Positions 48,613-56,350 of a stretch of DNA of 64,000 nt are shown piece after piece (position 1 is the first letter of the stretch; each line of letters starts with the position of its first letter). The notes beneath the pieces were generated by a model. It saw only the letters and a list, made by a program, of their open reading frames with translations. It made no database searches and was not told the origin of the DNA. A program made the position numbers and the translations under genes. This DNA is from Pelomonas sp. Root1217 (lineage in GTDB: Bacteria; Pseudomonadota; Gammaproteobacteria; Burkholderiales; Burkholderiaceae_C), in contig NZ_LMDC01000012.1 of NCBI RefSeq assembly GCF_001425705.1, positions 787,294 through 851,293 of the forward strand, read 5' to 3'.

Positions 48613-49014
48613 TCAGCCCGCCTGGCCGGGCAGGCCCCGGCGGAGCTGGATGGCCTCGGCGACATGGGCGCTGCCAATCGCCACCGCCCCCGCCAGATCG
48701 GCCACCGTGCGGGCCACGCGCAGCACGCGGTGGAAGCCGCGCGCCGACCAGCCCAGGCGCTCGGCCGATCGCTCCAGCAAAGCCTTGGCCGCGGGCTCCA
48801 GCACCGCATGCTCGGCAAGGTCCTGGGCCTGCAGCTGGGCGTTGGCCACGCCCTGGCGCGCCACGGCCCGCTCGCGCGCGGCGGCGACCCGTTCCGCGAC
48901 GACGGCACTGGGCTCGCCCGGGGCGAGATCCTGCAGGTCGCGTGGCGGCACAGCAGCCACTTCGATGAGCAGATCGAGGCGGTCGAGGAAGGGGCCGCTA
49001 AGCCGGCCCTGGTA
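48613..49014 (-). pseudogene. comM: 3' fragment of comM (YifB-type Mg-chelatase-like ATPase)
   Basis: The last 133 codons of comM are intact: YQGRLSGPFLDRLDLLIEVAAVPP through the helical lid (SARGFHRVLRVARTVADLAG) to the normal C-terminus. Upstream of Tyr (codon at 49012-49014) the expected zinc-like and AAA+ parts are missing, and unrelated DNA begins. The full protein is about 500 residues, so roughly three quarters is absent. This marks the edge of inserted DNA; comM is a known integration hotspot in Acinetobacter. Confidence 0.85.
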
Positions 49015-49076
49015 GTGTGGTGAGCCACAAATAGCGGCCGGTGACCTGCGAAGTGAATCAACCACTTGGCGACTTT

Positions 49077-49140
49077 CTTTGATCGGCTCGTTTATGGATG
49101 CGTTCAAGGTTAACAAGTCTTGCCCGTAAGCCGATCAAAG
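49077..49140. repeat. inverted repeat at island edge
   Basis: CTTTGATCGGC (49077-49087) and GCCGATCAAAG (49130-49140) are perfect 11-bp inverted repeats separated by 42 bp. They lie 63 bp inside the comM breakpoint. They could be a recombination site, a transposon terminal structure or a regulatory hairpin; no integrase gene is in the window. Confidence 0.7.
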
Positions 49141-49166
49141 TTGGTGTGAGCCCTACTGGATCTTGT

Positions 49167-49325
49167 TGGAGGGCGCGCAAAGAGACCGGGGAACTGTATG
49201 GTGCGCGCCAAAGGCTCCTGCCATACAATTTGCCCACTCGCTGCAGGAAACGTTGGCTTTGCCTCCACCCGCAGACAGACGCTAGTTCGAGAAGCCCATC
49301 CTTACCCGGTGGGCTTTTTTCTTTT
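49167..49325 (+). ncRNA. putative structured RNA with H-type pseudoknot and terminator
   Basis: TGGAGG (49167-49172) can close against CCTCCA (49262-49267). Within it, GGCGCGC (49172-49178) pairs with GCGCGCC (49203-49209), and TGTATGG in its loop (49195-49201) pairs with CCATACA downstream (49221-49227), an H-type pseudoknot. AAGCCCA/TGGGCTT (49292-49316) followed by a T-run forms a rho-independent terminator. No protein-like frame covers this part of the 49015-49730 gap. It could be an independent RNA or a leader of the hxs operon. Confidence 0.5.
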
Positions 49326-49730
49326 CGCGGACGACTCGGGTCGCGCGGGACTGCGTCGTAGCACCCGGCCTCTCACGACCCCAGGGTCACGCCGCGCTGG
49401 ACCAGATGACGAGCCTGCGCCATCGCACTGGCGCTGCGGCCACCCGTACCAAGGAATGCAGGCGGCCTTCGCTCCAGTCGAAAAGCAGCCAACCAGGCGA
49501 GAGAAGTCGCGTGAGTAGCAGTGCTACAGCCCTCGTCAGTGAGGCGGCCGCTCCTTGGCTGCCTGAGGTCGGACAGATGAGGGAGTCGTCCTAACCTTGT
49601 GGAAAGTTGGCTTCTGTCCGCAATCACCCGCACACGCAGGTCTGTATGCAGATGTATCCTGCCAGGCATTCGGAGAGCTGACCGCGTCAGGCGACGCGCA
49701 TTCAATGCAGCCGCCGGGGAGGTTTAAGCC

Positions 49731-51170
49731 GTGTCCTATGCATCGGCACCATTGCCGTTCAGGACTCGCTGCGTCGCGGGTCGTGACGATAGATTGGTGG
49801 TCTCCGACACCGGCGACTACGTGTTCTTGTCCGGGCGAGAACTGGCAACGCTCGAAACGGCGCCAGACGCCCTGAATTTGGAATTGCGCGCGAGTTTGCG
49901 TTCCAAGTTCATCCTTGTCGATCAAGGCGCCCAGCCGGGCATGGAGCGCCTTCGGCGATCTCGCATCGCCGCTCGAAAAGAGGTGACGACACAGGGGCCA
50001 GCGCTTCACATCATTGTTCCCACGCTGCAGTGCGCGCATTCCTGCAAGTACTGCCAGGTGTCGCGCTCGCTTGATGCGACCAGCTTCACTATGAGCCATG
50101 AAGCGCTTGATGCCGCTTGCGACACCGTTCTGCAGAGCTCAGCGAGGCTGTTGACGGTGGAGTTTCAGGGCGGCGATCCGCTCCTTCGCTTCGACCTGAT
50201 CGAACGCGCCGTGGAAAGGGTCTTGGCCTCGCCAGAGCTCAACGGCCGCCGAGTCCGCTTCGTCGTTGCATCGACCTTGCACCAACTGACCGACGGAATG
50301 TGCGATTTCATGGCGCGCCACGACATGGTGCTGTCCACCAGCATCGACGGGCCAGCTGAGCTGCACAACCGGAACCGGCCAATACCCACGCGAGATTCCT
50401 ACGAACGAACTCTCGCGGGCATCGGACTGGCAAGAAGTCGACTCGGCCACGACAAGGTGTCCGCGCTGATGACAACAACCCGCGAGTCCCTGGCGCAGCC
50501 AGAAGTCATCGTCGACGAGTACGTGAAGCTCGGCTTCTCGGAGATCTTCCTTCGCCCGCTGAGTGCTTACGGCTTTGCGAAGCGGAACCAACGGCATCTT
50601 GGCTACAGCCTCGAAGACTTTCAGCGGTTCTATGCCCGTGCGTTCGAACGTGTGCTGGACTGGAATTCCCGCGGCGTCGCGCTGCGAGAGGTTTACGCGT
50701 CCATCATCCTTAACAAGCTTCTTTCGCCGTTTGATGCCGGCTACGTCGACTTGCAGAGTCCATGCGCATCGGGTCGTGGCGTGCTGGTCTACAACTACGA
50801 CGGCTTTGTCTACCCAAGTGATGAAGCGAGGATGGTGCTCGAGTCCGGCGACGCCAGCTGGCGCATGGGCCGCATCGGTGACCCCTTGAGTTCCCTCTTG
50901 AATTCCGACGCGGCCCGACTAATCGCCAGCGCCGGTGATTCGCACAGCGCTGAGGGCTGTCGGGATTGCGCCTATCAACCGTTCTGCGCCCCGAACCCCA
51001 TCGACTCCCAGGCGCAGTACGGAAAACCAGACGCCTCGCCGCTGCTGACTGAACACTGTCAGCGCCACATGTGGCTGTTCGACAATTTCATCGCGCGCGT
51101 CGAAGACGCTGAGCCCCAGCAGCTCGACATGTTCCATCGCTGGGCCGGCGCAGCAGGAGCAGCTGCATGA
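49731..51170 (+). CDS. hxsB: His-Xaa-Ser system radical SAM maturase HxsB
   Basis: The 479-aa protein has the radical SAM cluster motif CAHSCKYC (Cys101, 105, 108), the SAM-binding FQGGDP (145-150) and a C-terminal Cys-rich SPASM-like part (SPCASGRG, CRDCAYQPFCAPNP, HCQRHMW) for auxiliary clusters. The N-terminus (FRTRCVAGRDDRLVVSDTGDYVFLS) is typical of HxsB. It should modify the HxS-repeat peptide encoded two genes on. The GTG start has GGGGAGG 8 bases upstream. The stop overlaps hxsC (ATGA). The chemistry of the modification is not established. Confidence 0.88.
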   Translation: MSYASAPLPFRTRCVAGRDDRLVVSDTGDYVFLSGRELATLETAPDALNLELRASLRSKFILVDQGAQPGMERLRRSRIAARKEVTTQGPALHIIVPTLQCAHSCKYCQVSRSLDATSFTMSHEALDAACDTVLQSSARLLTVEFQGGDPLLRFDLIERAVERVLASPELNGRRVRFVVASTLHQLTDGMCDFMARHDMVLSTSIDGPAELHNRNRPIPTRDSYERTLAGIGLARSRLGHDKVSALMTTTRESLAQPEVIVDEYVKLGFSEIFLRPLSAYGFAKRNQRHLGYSLEDFQRFYARAFERVLDWNSRGVALREVYASIILNKLLSPFDAGYVDLQSPCASGRGVLVYNYDGFVYPSDEARMVLESGDASWRMGRIGDPLSSLLNSDAARLIASAGDSHSAEGCRDCAYQPFCAPNPIDSQAQYGKPDASPLLTEHCQRHMWLFDNFIARVEDAEPQQLDMFHRWAGAAGAAA

Positions 51171-52291
51171 GAACCGTTCGGTGCGAGCTTCAACCTGGAG
51201 TGGCGCCTGGCGTGCACAGGGTGGTCAGCGCCGATGAGTTGGCTGGGGTGTGGACGCCCGAGCTACGGTTTCTTGTTGTTGCGAACACCCCGGAAGAAAA
51301 AGCCCAGGCCGAACGGCTCGTGGGCAGCGAGGTGAAGAACGTGGCTTGGGCCGCCAGCGCGGATCTCATGGCCGGCGACGTGGTGACCATCGACACGGCT
51401 CGAAGCAAGGTGGTGGTCCTCTATCGAGAGTCCGACCGGCACCACTCGCTTTTCGCCACTAACCGATGCAACAGCCTCTGCCTGATGTGTTCGCAACCGC
51501 CGACGCCACAGGCGGATCCATGGTTGATTGAAGAGGCCATGGTCACGCTGTGTCACATGCGTACCTCCCCCGCTCACCTGGGCATCACAGGTGGCGAGCC
51601 CACGCTGCTGGGAGGAGACCTTGTCCGACTGCTCCGGACGGTGCGTGCGCTTCACCCAGCCACTTGCATTGAAGTGCTGACGAACGGTCGCCGTCTTGCG
51701 GATCCGGCGCTCGCTTCCATGCTGTTTGAGCCGCCCGTGGAAAACGTCAGCTGGCTGGTCCCGCTTTATGGCCATGCCAGCTATCTGCACGACTTCGTCG
51801 TACAGGCGCCCGGCGCGTTCGATCAAACCATCGGTGGACTGCTTGCGTTGCAAGAGCACGGGCAGCCTATCCAACTGCGGATCGTCTTGATCGAGCCAGT
51901 TCTGCAGCACCTGAAGGATCTGGCCGACTTCATAGCAAGGAACTTGCCCTTCGTGCGCGAGGTGGCCTTGATGGCCAGTGAGCCCATCGGCTTTGCCCTG
52001 GCGAACCGTGAGCTATGCGAAGTGGACTTGCTGGACTGGACCGAAGTGCTGACCGGCGCAGTCGCCATCTTCAGGCGGTACGGGCTGCCAGTACTGTTCA
52101 TGAACACGCCGCTGTGCGCTCTGCCGACGGGCCTGCGCGGCTTTGCCCATCAAAGCATCTCCGACTGGAAGAACGTCTTTGCAGCTGAGTGTGAAAACTG
52201 CGCTGCGAAGCAACAGTGCTCCGGCCTGTTCGCGTGGCATGAGCGCGGCTGGAAGCCGACTCGAATTCAACCGATCCAGGAGCTCGTCTGA
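51167..52291 (+). CDS. hxsC: His-Xaa-Ser system radical SAM maturase HxsC
   Basis: The 374-aa radical SAM protein has CNSLCLMC (Cys101, 105, 108), TGGEPTLLGG and a C-terminal cysteine set (ECENCAAKQQCSGLFAWHERG), the usual HxsC ending. It has the characteristic N-terminal domain before the barrel (FLVVANTPEEKAQAERLVG). It is paired with HxsB and is presumed to act with it on HxsA. The start overlaps the hxsB stop and its own stop overlaps the hxsA start by one base (TGATG). Confidence 0.88.
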   Translation: MRTVRCELQPGVAPGVHRVVSADELAGVWTPELRFLVVANTPEEKAQAERLVGSEVKNVAWAASADLMAGDVVTIDTARSKVVVLYRESDRHHSLFATNRCNSLCLMCSQPPTPQADPWLIEEAMVTLCHMRTSPAHLGITGGEPTLLGGDLVRLLRTVRALHPATCIEVLTNGRRLADPALASMLFEPPVENVSWLVPLYGHASYLHDFVVQAPGAFDQTIGGLLALQEHGQPIQLRIVLIEPVLQHLKDLADFIARNLPFVREVALMASEPIGFALANRELCEVDLLDWTEVLTGAVAIFRRYGLPVLFMNTPLCALPTGLRGFAHQSISDWKNVFAAECENCAAKQQCSGLFAWHERGWKPTRIQPIQELV

Positions 52292-52986
52292 TGAGCAAGT
52301 TCATTCGCAACCTGGCGCTGTTCGTGGCCGGCCTGCCGCTGATCACACCGCGTGCGTCCGACGGCGCTGTAGCCGGGCCCGGCGCCGCCCCAGCACCGGA
52401 GCCGAGCATCGTTCCCTTGCGCCCGCTGAACTTCGATCGAGAAAACCTCTTCGCGGGACATCGATCCCACTCGAGCCACAGCTCGCATTCCAGCCATTCG
52501 TCGCACTATTCAGGATCCAGCAGCTCTTATGCGGCACCACCAGCGCCGGCCGCTTCAAAGCCGGCCCTCAACCTTGCAGCCGACCCGGCACCGTCGCCTG
52601 TGCCTGCTAGGGTTTCCGTGCCATCCCCGCCGGCGCCGATTCGTCTACTTGACGAGCCCAGTCAACCTAGCCACGTGCTGGCGCCATCAGTGGCGTTCCC
52701 TGCGCGGCAGGCTGGATCCAATCTCGGCGGTGCATCTGTATACAACGGCACGGCGGCGGCCCAGCCCGCACCTACTTTGAGCTTGGGCGAGAAACGCAAG
52801 CTGCAGGTGATGCGAGTGCAAATTGCGCTCACCCGGCTCGGGCTTTACAGCAGTCAGGTTGACGGTGTCCTCAACGCGGAGACGCAGGAGGCGCTCAAGC
52901 ACTTTCAGCAATTGAAGGGGCTCCCTCGATCCGGGACGATGACGACGCCCACGCTGAACGCGCTGGGAGTGCCTGCCGCGAGTTAG
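52291..52986 (+). CDS. hxsA: His-Xaa-Ser repeat protein HxsA, presumed modification substrate
   Basis: The 231-aa protein has a signal-like N-terminus (MSKFIRNLALFVAGLPL), then six consecutive His-Xaa-Ser triplets at residues 57-74 (HRS, four HSS, HYS). A Pro/Ala/Ser-rich linker follows, then a C-terminal peptidoglycan-binding-type domain (about 170-228; MRVQIALTRLGLYSSQVDGVLNAETQEALKHFQQ). The repeat is the likely target of HxsB/HxsC; the last domain suggests anchoring to the cell wall (inference). The gene is coupled to hxsC. A decayed second copy is at 57632-58111. Confidence 0.9.
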   Translation: MSKFIRNLALFVAGLPLITPRASDGAVAGPGAAPAPEPSIVPLRPLNFDRENLFAGHRSHSSHSSHSSHSSHYSGSSSSYAAPPAPAASKPALNLAADPAPSPVPARVSVPSPPAPIRLLDEPSQPSHVLAPSVAFPARQAGSNLGGASVYNGTAAAQPAPTLSLGEKRKLQVMRVQIALTRLGLYSSQVDGVLNAETQEALKHFQQLKGLPRSGTMTTPTLNALGVPAAS

Positions 52987-53137
52987 CGGATCGCCACTTG
53001 GCTGTCGGTGCCGCGCAAGCTCCGCCGCCGAAACGCGGCAGCAGCGATGCACCCTTCGCCGCACGCGCATTAGCGACGCACCGCGCTGAGCACCTGGGCG
53101 CCGGCCACCAGTGCCCAACGGCCTCGGTGGTCTTTCC

Positions 53138-53374
53138 CTAGTACGCCTTTGCGTCGGCCTGCATGTTGAGCACGCGATCCACCTTGTGCACCGCCTTCCT
53201 ATAGTCGGCGAACGCCGCCGCTAGACGCTGCCCGAATCCTGGTCCAGTGGCGATGCTCATGACCAGGTTTCTATCGCAATCGCGGGCGCAGATTAGGCCG
53301 GGGGCCCGCTCAAAAGACAGCTGGCCCACGCCAGCCACCGGTCCGAAACTCCGGTTGAATTCGAACAAGGCCAT
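53138..53374 (-). CDS. small hypothetical protein (78 aa)
   Basis: This 78-aa protein (MALFEFNRSFGPVAGVGQLSFERAPG...) has GGAGAAGA as ribosome site 3 bases before the ATG. It contains two Cys (ICARDCDRN) and a C-terminal amphipathic helix (RLAAAFADYRKAVHKVDRVL). No family is recognised. It lies downstream of hxsA in opposite orientation. Confidence 0.55.
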   Translation of the reverse strand: MALFEFNRSFGPVAGVGQLSFERAPGLICARDCDRNLVMSIATGPGFGQRLAAAFADYRKAVHKVDRVLNMQADAKAY

Positions 53375-53449
53375 TGTCTTCTCCCATTCAGGTATTGAAC
53401 TTGGCCACGGTGGCCGCACGGCAGAACCAGGGGCAGCAGGCTGCCATCG

Positions 53450-53629
53450 TCAGATGAAGCGGACGTGGCGCCCTTCGAAGCATTCGAAGATGTCGCGCCA
53501 AGAGTCGACGTCAACTTCATCGACCTCGACAGCGTGCAAGAACTGAACCTTCCTGAACTCATCGCGCATGGCCTCGGGCCATTGTTCGTTGTGGGTTCTG
53601 TCGGTGGTGCGGCGCTCGGCGAGGTGCAT
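53450..53629 (-). CDS. small hypothetical protein, VQFL family member 1
   Basis: The 59-aa product contains RKVQFLHAVEVDEVDVDSWRD, which matches RRVQFLAGVEVREISMADWA in the gene at 53855. The two genes are therefore paralogues in opposite orientation. AAGAGAA precedes the ATG; an in-frame ATG at 53674 would add 15 residues. The function is unknown. It is the first gene of a small-gene tract between hxsA and its decayed copy. Confidence 0.5.
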   Translation of the reverse strand: MHLAERRTTDRTHNEQWPEAMRDEFRKVQFLHAVEVDEVDVDSWRDIFECFEGRHVRFI

Positions 53630-53707
53630 GGCGTTCTCTTGGTGGCTTTCTGGATTTGGTGGCGGCTGGTTCATGGCGTCACTAGTGTCTGAACAGTGGC
53701 CCGCGGC

Positions 53708-53795
53708 GGCTATCGCCCTCAAGGGGGAGGCCCAGGGGCCGCATCCCCCAAAAGGGGGAGCCCTCCCGCCCAGATCCCCATTCGGGGCGATAGCC
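53708..53795. repeat. GC-rich hairpin element
   Basis: GGCTATCGCCC (53708-53718) and GGGCGATAGCC (53785-53795) are perfect 11-bp inverted repeats. The interior has short GGGGGA and CCCCCA runs that could form an inner stem. It lies between divergent small genes and differs from the two other repeat types in the window. Confidence 0.65.
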
Positions 53796-53854
53796 GGAAC
53801 GCCGCGAGGTCGAGAAACTGACGGTCATCGAAAGCAGTCACCCAGGAGCCCGCC

Positions 53855-54121
53855 ATGCAAACCGTCGCCGCCCACCGCGCCAACCAGTTCCCTGGCCTGT
53901 TTTCTCGCTCCTCGGAAGCGATTCAGCCGATTCAGCGCAACGTTCAGCGCACCTATGCCAACGAAGTCCGCGACAGCATCATGCGTCGCACCCGCCAGAT
54001 GAGCGGTACGCAGTCTCACAACAGGCGCGTCCAGTTCCTGGCCGGCGTTGAGGTGCGCGAGATCAGCATGGCGGACTGGGCGAAGGCCAATGCAGAGTTC
54101 AAGCCCGTCTGGATTGGCTGA
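53855..54121 (+). CDS. small hypothetical protein, VQFL family member 2
   Basis: The 88-aa protein has a basic N-terminal half (RSSEAIQPIQRNVQRTYANEVRDSIMRRTRQM) and a C-terminal motif RRVQFLAGVEVREISMADWAKANAEF shared with the divergent gene at 53450-53629. CAGGAG lies 6-7 bases upstream. The basic part could bind nucleic acid or membrane. No family name is known to me. Confidence 0.6.
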   Translation: MQTVAAHRANQFPGLFSRSSEAIQPIQRNVQRTYANEVRDSIMRRTRQMSGTQSHNRRVQFLAGVEVREISMADWAKANAEFKPVWIG

Positions 54122-54203
54122 ACGGCCAGCGTTCGCTTTGCCGCGGACGGCTCGCATAGGATGGCAAGCGCCCGCGCTGAGCGCATCGGAGAGTCCATGG
54201 ACG

Positions 54204-54680
54204 ATGGCAACTCGAGACCTAACCTTCGAAAGCGCGCGTGAAGCCTTCCGCTATGACCCCGACAGTGGAATGCTGTACCGCCGCCATGGGGAGCGTGAGA
54301 GGGTGGGCACGGCCAGATCGCACGGCTACCTTCTCGTTAGCTTTGGCAACAAGACCTATAAGGTTCAACGCGTTGCGTGGCTGCTGATGTACGGGGATTG
54401 GCCCGGTGGGACCATCAAGTACGTCAATGGCATCAAGACCGACAACCGCCGCGTCAACTTGCGATGCCGCACCCACGAACAGGCCGAGCTCACCCTTGCC
54501 GAGGCGGCGTCCGCTCAGCTAGTTGGTGTGCTGTCCGAGGGAGATCGTTGGGTGGCCGTAGTTCCCTACGACGAAACACTGCTGCGCATAGGCCCCTTCG
54601 ATACTCATGCTGCGGCCCACGACGCATATGCAACTGCTGTGTCAACGGCACTTCGTTGGGAAAGGCGGCGGCCGGCCTAA
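54204..54680 (+). CDS. HNH endonuclease-like protein with lost catalytic residues
   Basis: The 158-aa protein has the frame of phage/intron HNH-AP2 proteins: an N-terminal FESAREAFRYDPDSGMLYRR, then QRVAWLLMYGDWPGGTIKYVNG where active relatives have HR and DHxNG, then TDNRRVNLR. Gln55, Lys72 and Tyr73 replace the expected His and Asp-His, so cleavage activity is unlikely. A C-terminal AP2-like segment (VGVLSEGDRWVAVVPYDETLLRIGPFDTHAAAHDAYATA) could still bind DNA. The ATG at 54204 follows GGAGAG by about 9 bases. Confidence 0.72.
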   Translation: MATRDLTFESAREAFRYDPDSGMLYRRHGERERVGTARSHGYLLVSFGNKTYKVQRVAWLLMYGDWPGGTIKYVNGIKTDNRRVNLRCRTHEQAELTLAEAASAQLVGVLSEGDRWVAVVPYDETLLRIGPFDTHAAAHDAYATAVSTALRWERRRPA

Positions 54681-54695
54681 AGCTTTCACGTTTGG

Positions 54696-54824
54696 CTAGA
54701 ACGACACCGCTGACGGCTCAACTTTCAGCGCGCCCAAGACGCGGCGCACGGTGGCCAGGTCATAGGCATCGGCGACGTGGACCAGCAGCCAACGATAGGT
54801 CTGCGGCCCTGTAAGCGGGCGCAT
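54696..54824 (-). CDS. possible small ORF or gene fragment (42 aa)
   Basis: This frame encodes MRPLTGPQTYRWLLVHVADA followed by a helical end and a stop. The sequence is protein-like (hydrophobic strand then helix) but has no clear ribosome site, and similar residues continue upstream of the ATG (VWVYT). It may be the C-terminal scrap of a larger gene. It fills part of the 240-base gap between two plus-strand genes. Confidence 0.3.
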   Translation of the reverse strand: MRPLTGPQTYRWLLVHVADAYDLATVRRVLGALKVEPSAVSF

Positions 54825-54921
54825 GGTGTAGACCCACACTGGGCACCTACTTGTCTCGGGGGTGTTCTGCGAGCTAACCAGTTCCCGTGCGCCGTACGAT
54901 CAACGCAAGGGAGACCAAAGT

Positions 54922-55437
54922 ATGAGGGTAAGTGGACTTGCCGCGGGCGTCGTTTTCGCCGGTCTGGTTGGGCCGGCTTTCGCAGTCAACAAGTGCACGG
55001 CAAAGGACGGCTCAATTAGCTTTCAAGACGCTCCCTGCTCGACGGCCGCGCAGTCACAGGAATCGGTCCGTGTCCGAGAGCAAGGCACCATCAGCTCTGC
55101 GGGCTCCTACGGTTTAGGTCCGCTTGACCTGACGGGCTCAAGCGACCAGCGCCTCGTTCGGATTGCGGCCGCTGTGGAAAACCTTGCAGACTGGTCCAGC
55201 GATTGCAAAATTAAGCTGCAGGTCTACGGCCGCGCCCCGAACTCGTCAATGGCTTGCGGCCGATTTCTAGCTCACTATCAAGCTTGGTGGTCACCATCAG
55301 TTGCGGCCATGTCGGAACTCATGAAGAACGACTCGTGGGCGGGTGCGAACATCCGAACCATTGAGAAAGTGACATCGTTCATGCGGAAAATTCGAGAGAA
55401 CAGCGAGTTCATCGCATTGCGGTCACAAGCCGACTAA
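54922..55437 (+). CDS. secreted protein with DUF4124-like N-terminus
   Basis: The 171-aa product has a signal peptide (MRVSGLAAGVVFAGLVGPAFA), then NKCTAKDGSISFQDAPCS, the pattern of DUF4124 proteins with two Cys. The C-terminal part is helical with further Cys (DWSSDCKIKL, SSMACGRFLAHYQAWW). GGGAGA precedes the ATG. It is probably periplasmic. The 3' end overlaps a converging small gene by 4 bases. Confidence 0.72.
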   Translation: MRVSGLAAGVVFAGLVGPAFAVNKCTAKDGSISFQDAPCSTAAQSQESVRVREQGTISSAGSYGLGPLDLTGSSDQRLVRIAAAVENLADWSSDCKIKLQVYGRAPNSSMACGRFLAHYQAWWSPSVAAMSELMKNDSWAGANIRTIEKVTSFMRKIRENSEFIALRSQAD

Positions 55438-55745
55438 GTTGCGGCCAAAGACGCTTTACGAGCACGGCGAAGGACAACGCCGAGCCTGAGTCCTGGTGAA
55501 CGGTCGGGAGGGGCAAGCGAACCTTGATTTGGTGCAGAGCACATAGGGTCGCACAGGGGCTCGATCTGGTCGGCCAGTTCAAGCGATTCAACCAGCACGA
55601 CCTCGTCGCTGAGGTCGTCCGCGACGTCGATGAATTTGGCCAGATCGCCGTAGATTTCAGCAGCGTCGCCGGCGCTGGTGAGATGCCTGGTCGCCGCCTG
55701 ACGCAGGCTGGGCAGGTCCGGCGCATCGTCTTCGCTGGCTGTCAC
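55434..55745 (-). CDS. small hypothetical protein (103 aa)
   Basis: The product starts at GTG, with GGGAG 5 bases upstream, as VTASEDDAPDLPSLRQAATR. The first 75 residues are acidic and helical (GDAAEIYGDLAKFIDVADDLSDEVV); the end is basic (LRLGVVLRRARKASLAAT). The frame extends further upstream to an ATG at 55826, but without a ribosome site. No family is recognised; coding status is probable, not certain. Confidence 0.45.
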   Translation of the reverse strand: MTASEDDAPDLPSLRQAATRHLTSAGDAAEIYGDLAKFIDVADDLSDEVVLVESLELADQIEPLCDPMCSAPNQGSLAPPDRSPGLRLGVVLRRARKASLAAT

Positions 55746-55914
55746 TGGTGCTCCCTCGTTTCCGACCGTCGTTTCGCGCTCCCTAAGTCTGCTACCGGGT
55801 TTCTTGACACTGACTTTCGGAAGCATGGCGACGCTGGGCCGCCATGTCAGCAGGGATCGACGCCCGAGCCAGATGGCCTCCTTAATTGAGTGATGGCGAG
55901 GCAGCAGGGTCTGG

Positions 55915-55943
55915 TTGACACTTGTGAGGTGACTCTGTGCTTA
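55915..55943 (+). promoter_or_regulatory. candidate sigma-70 promoter of the Pepco-like/metallopeptidase pair
   Basis: TTGACA at 55915-55920 is a perfect -35 box. Exactly 17 bases later is TGCTTA, a weak -10 box. Transcription would start near 55950 and give a leader of about 50 bases before the chosen start at 55999. Confidence 0.4.
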
Positions 55944-55998
55944 CTGTCCGCACGTGGCCACTATTCGCCTGCCTTTTATTCGACAAGGAGTATGGGAT

Positions 55999-56307
55999 TT
56001 GAAAGTTCTTACTGATGCAGATAGCGGCGCAGGCCGAAATATGCTGGCGAATGCTGCCCCACCCAAGGTTATTGACGTAGATGCCGCATCCCTCGCAACA
56101 AAAGTTCAGGCAATTCTCGGAGAACTAGAAGGTGCCTTGGGCTCTGCCAATGAGGCCATGCAGAAATTCAAGGTGTCAGAGGTTTCATTCAATTTGGCGA
56201 TCACATCTTCCGGCGAGGTGTCGTTGATGTCGATTCTGAAAGCAAACACAAGCATTCAAGCTGGCATCCAGGTAAAAATCCAGCCCAAAGACCCTCCAAA
56301 GGAATAG
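55999..56307 (+). CDS. Pepco-like (peptidase co-occurring) small protein
   Basis: The 102-aa product has a helical first half (ASLATKVQAILGELEGALG) and a strand-rich second half (SEVSFNLAITSSGEVSLMSILKANTSIQAGIQVKI). The pattern V-x-F-x-L-x-I-x-x-x-G-x-V-x-L followed by a repetitive strand pair resembles small proteins encoded beside peptidases in predicted conflict systems (Pepco/CU044_2847 type). The TTG start is chosen for AAGGAG 8 bases upstream; a GTG at 55954 is the alternative. A zinc metallopeptidase gene follows after 43 bases. Confidence 0.55.
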   Translation: MKVLTDADSGAGRNMLANAAPPKVIDVDAASLATKVQAILGELEGALGSANEAMQKFKVSEVSFNLAITSSGEVSLMSILKANTSIQAGIQVKIQPKDPPKE

Positions 56308-56350
56308 AGCGTCCTGCGATACAGGTTCGTCAAAGACTCGGGAGCTTGCC

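Noticed and set aside
49150-49330. tmRNA, 6S RNA or SRP RNA in the structured region
   Set aside because: None of the conserved sequence blocks of these RNAs is present; only local pairing and a terminator are seen.
49330-49730. A hidden hxsD gene before hxsB
   Set aside because: No frame on either strand in this stretch has the length or the C-terminal pattern expected of HxsD.
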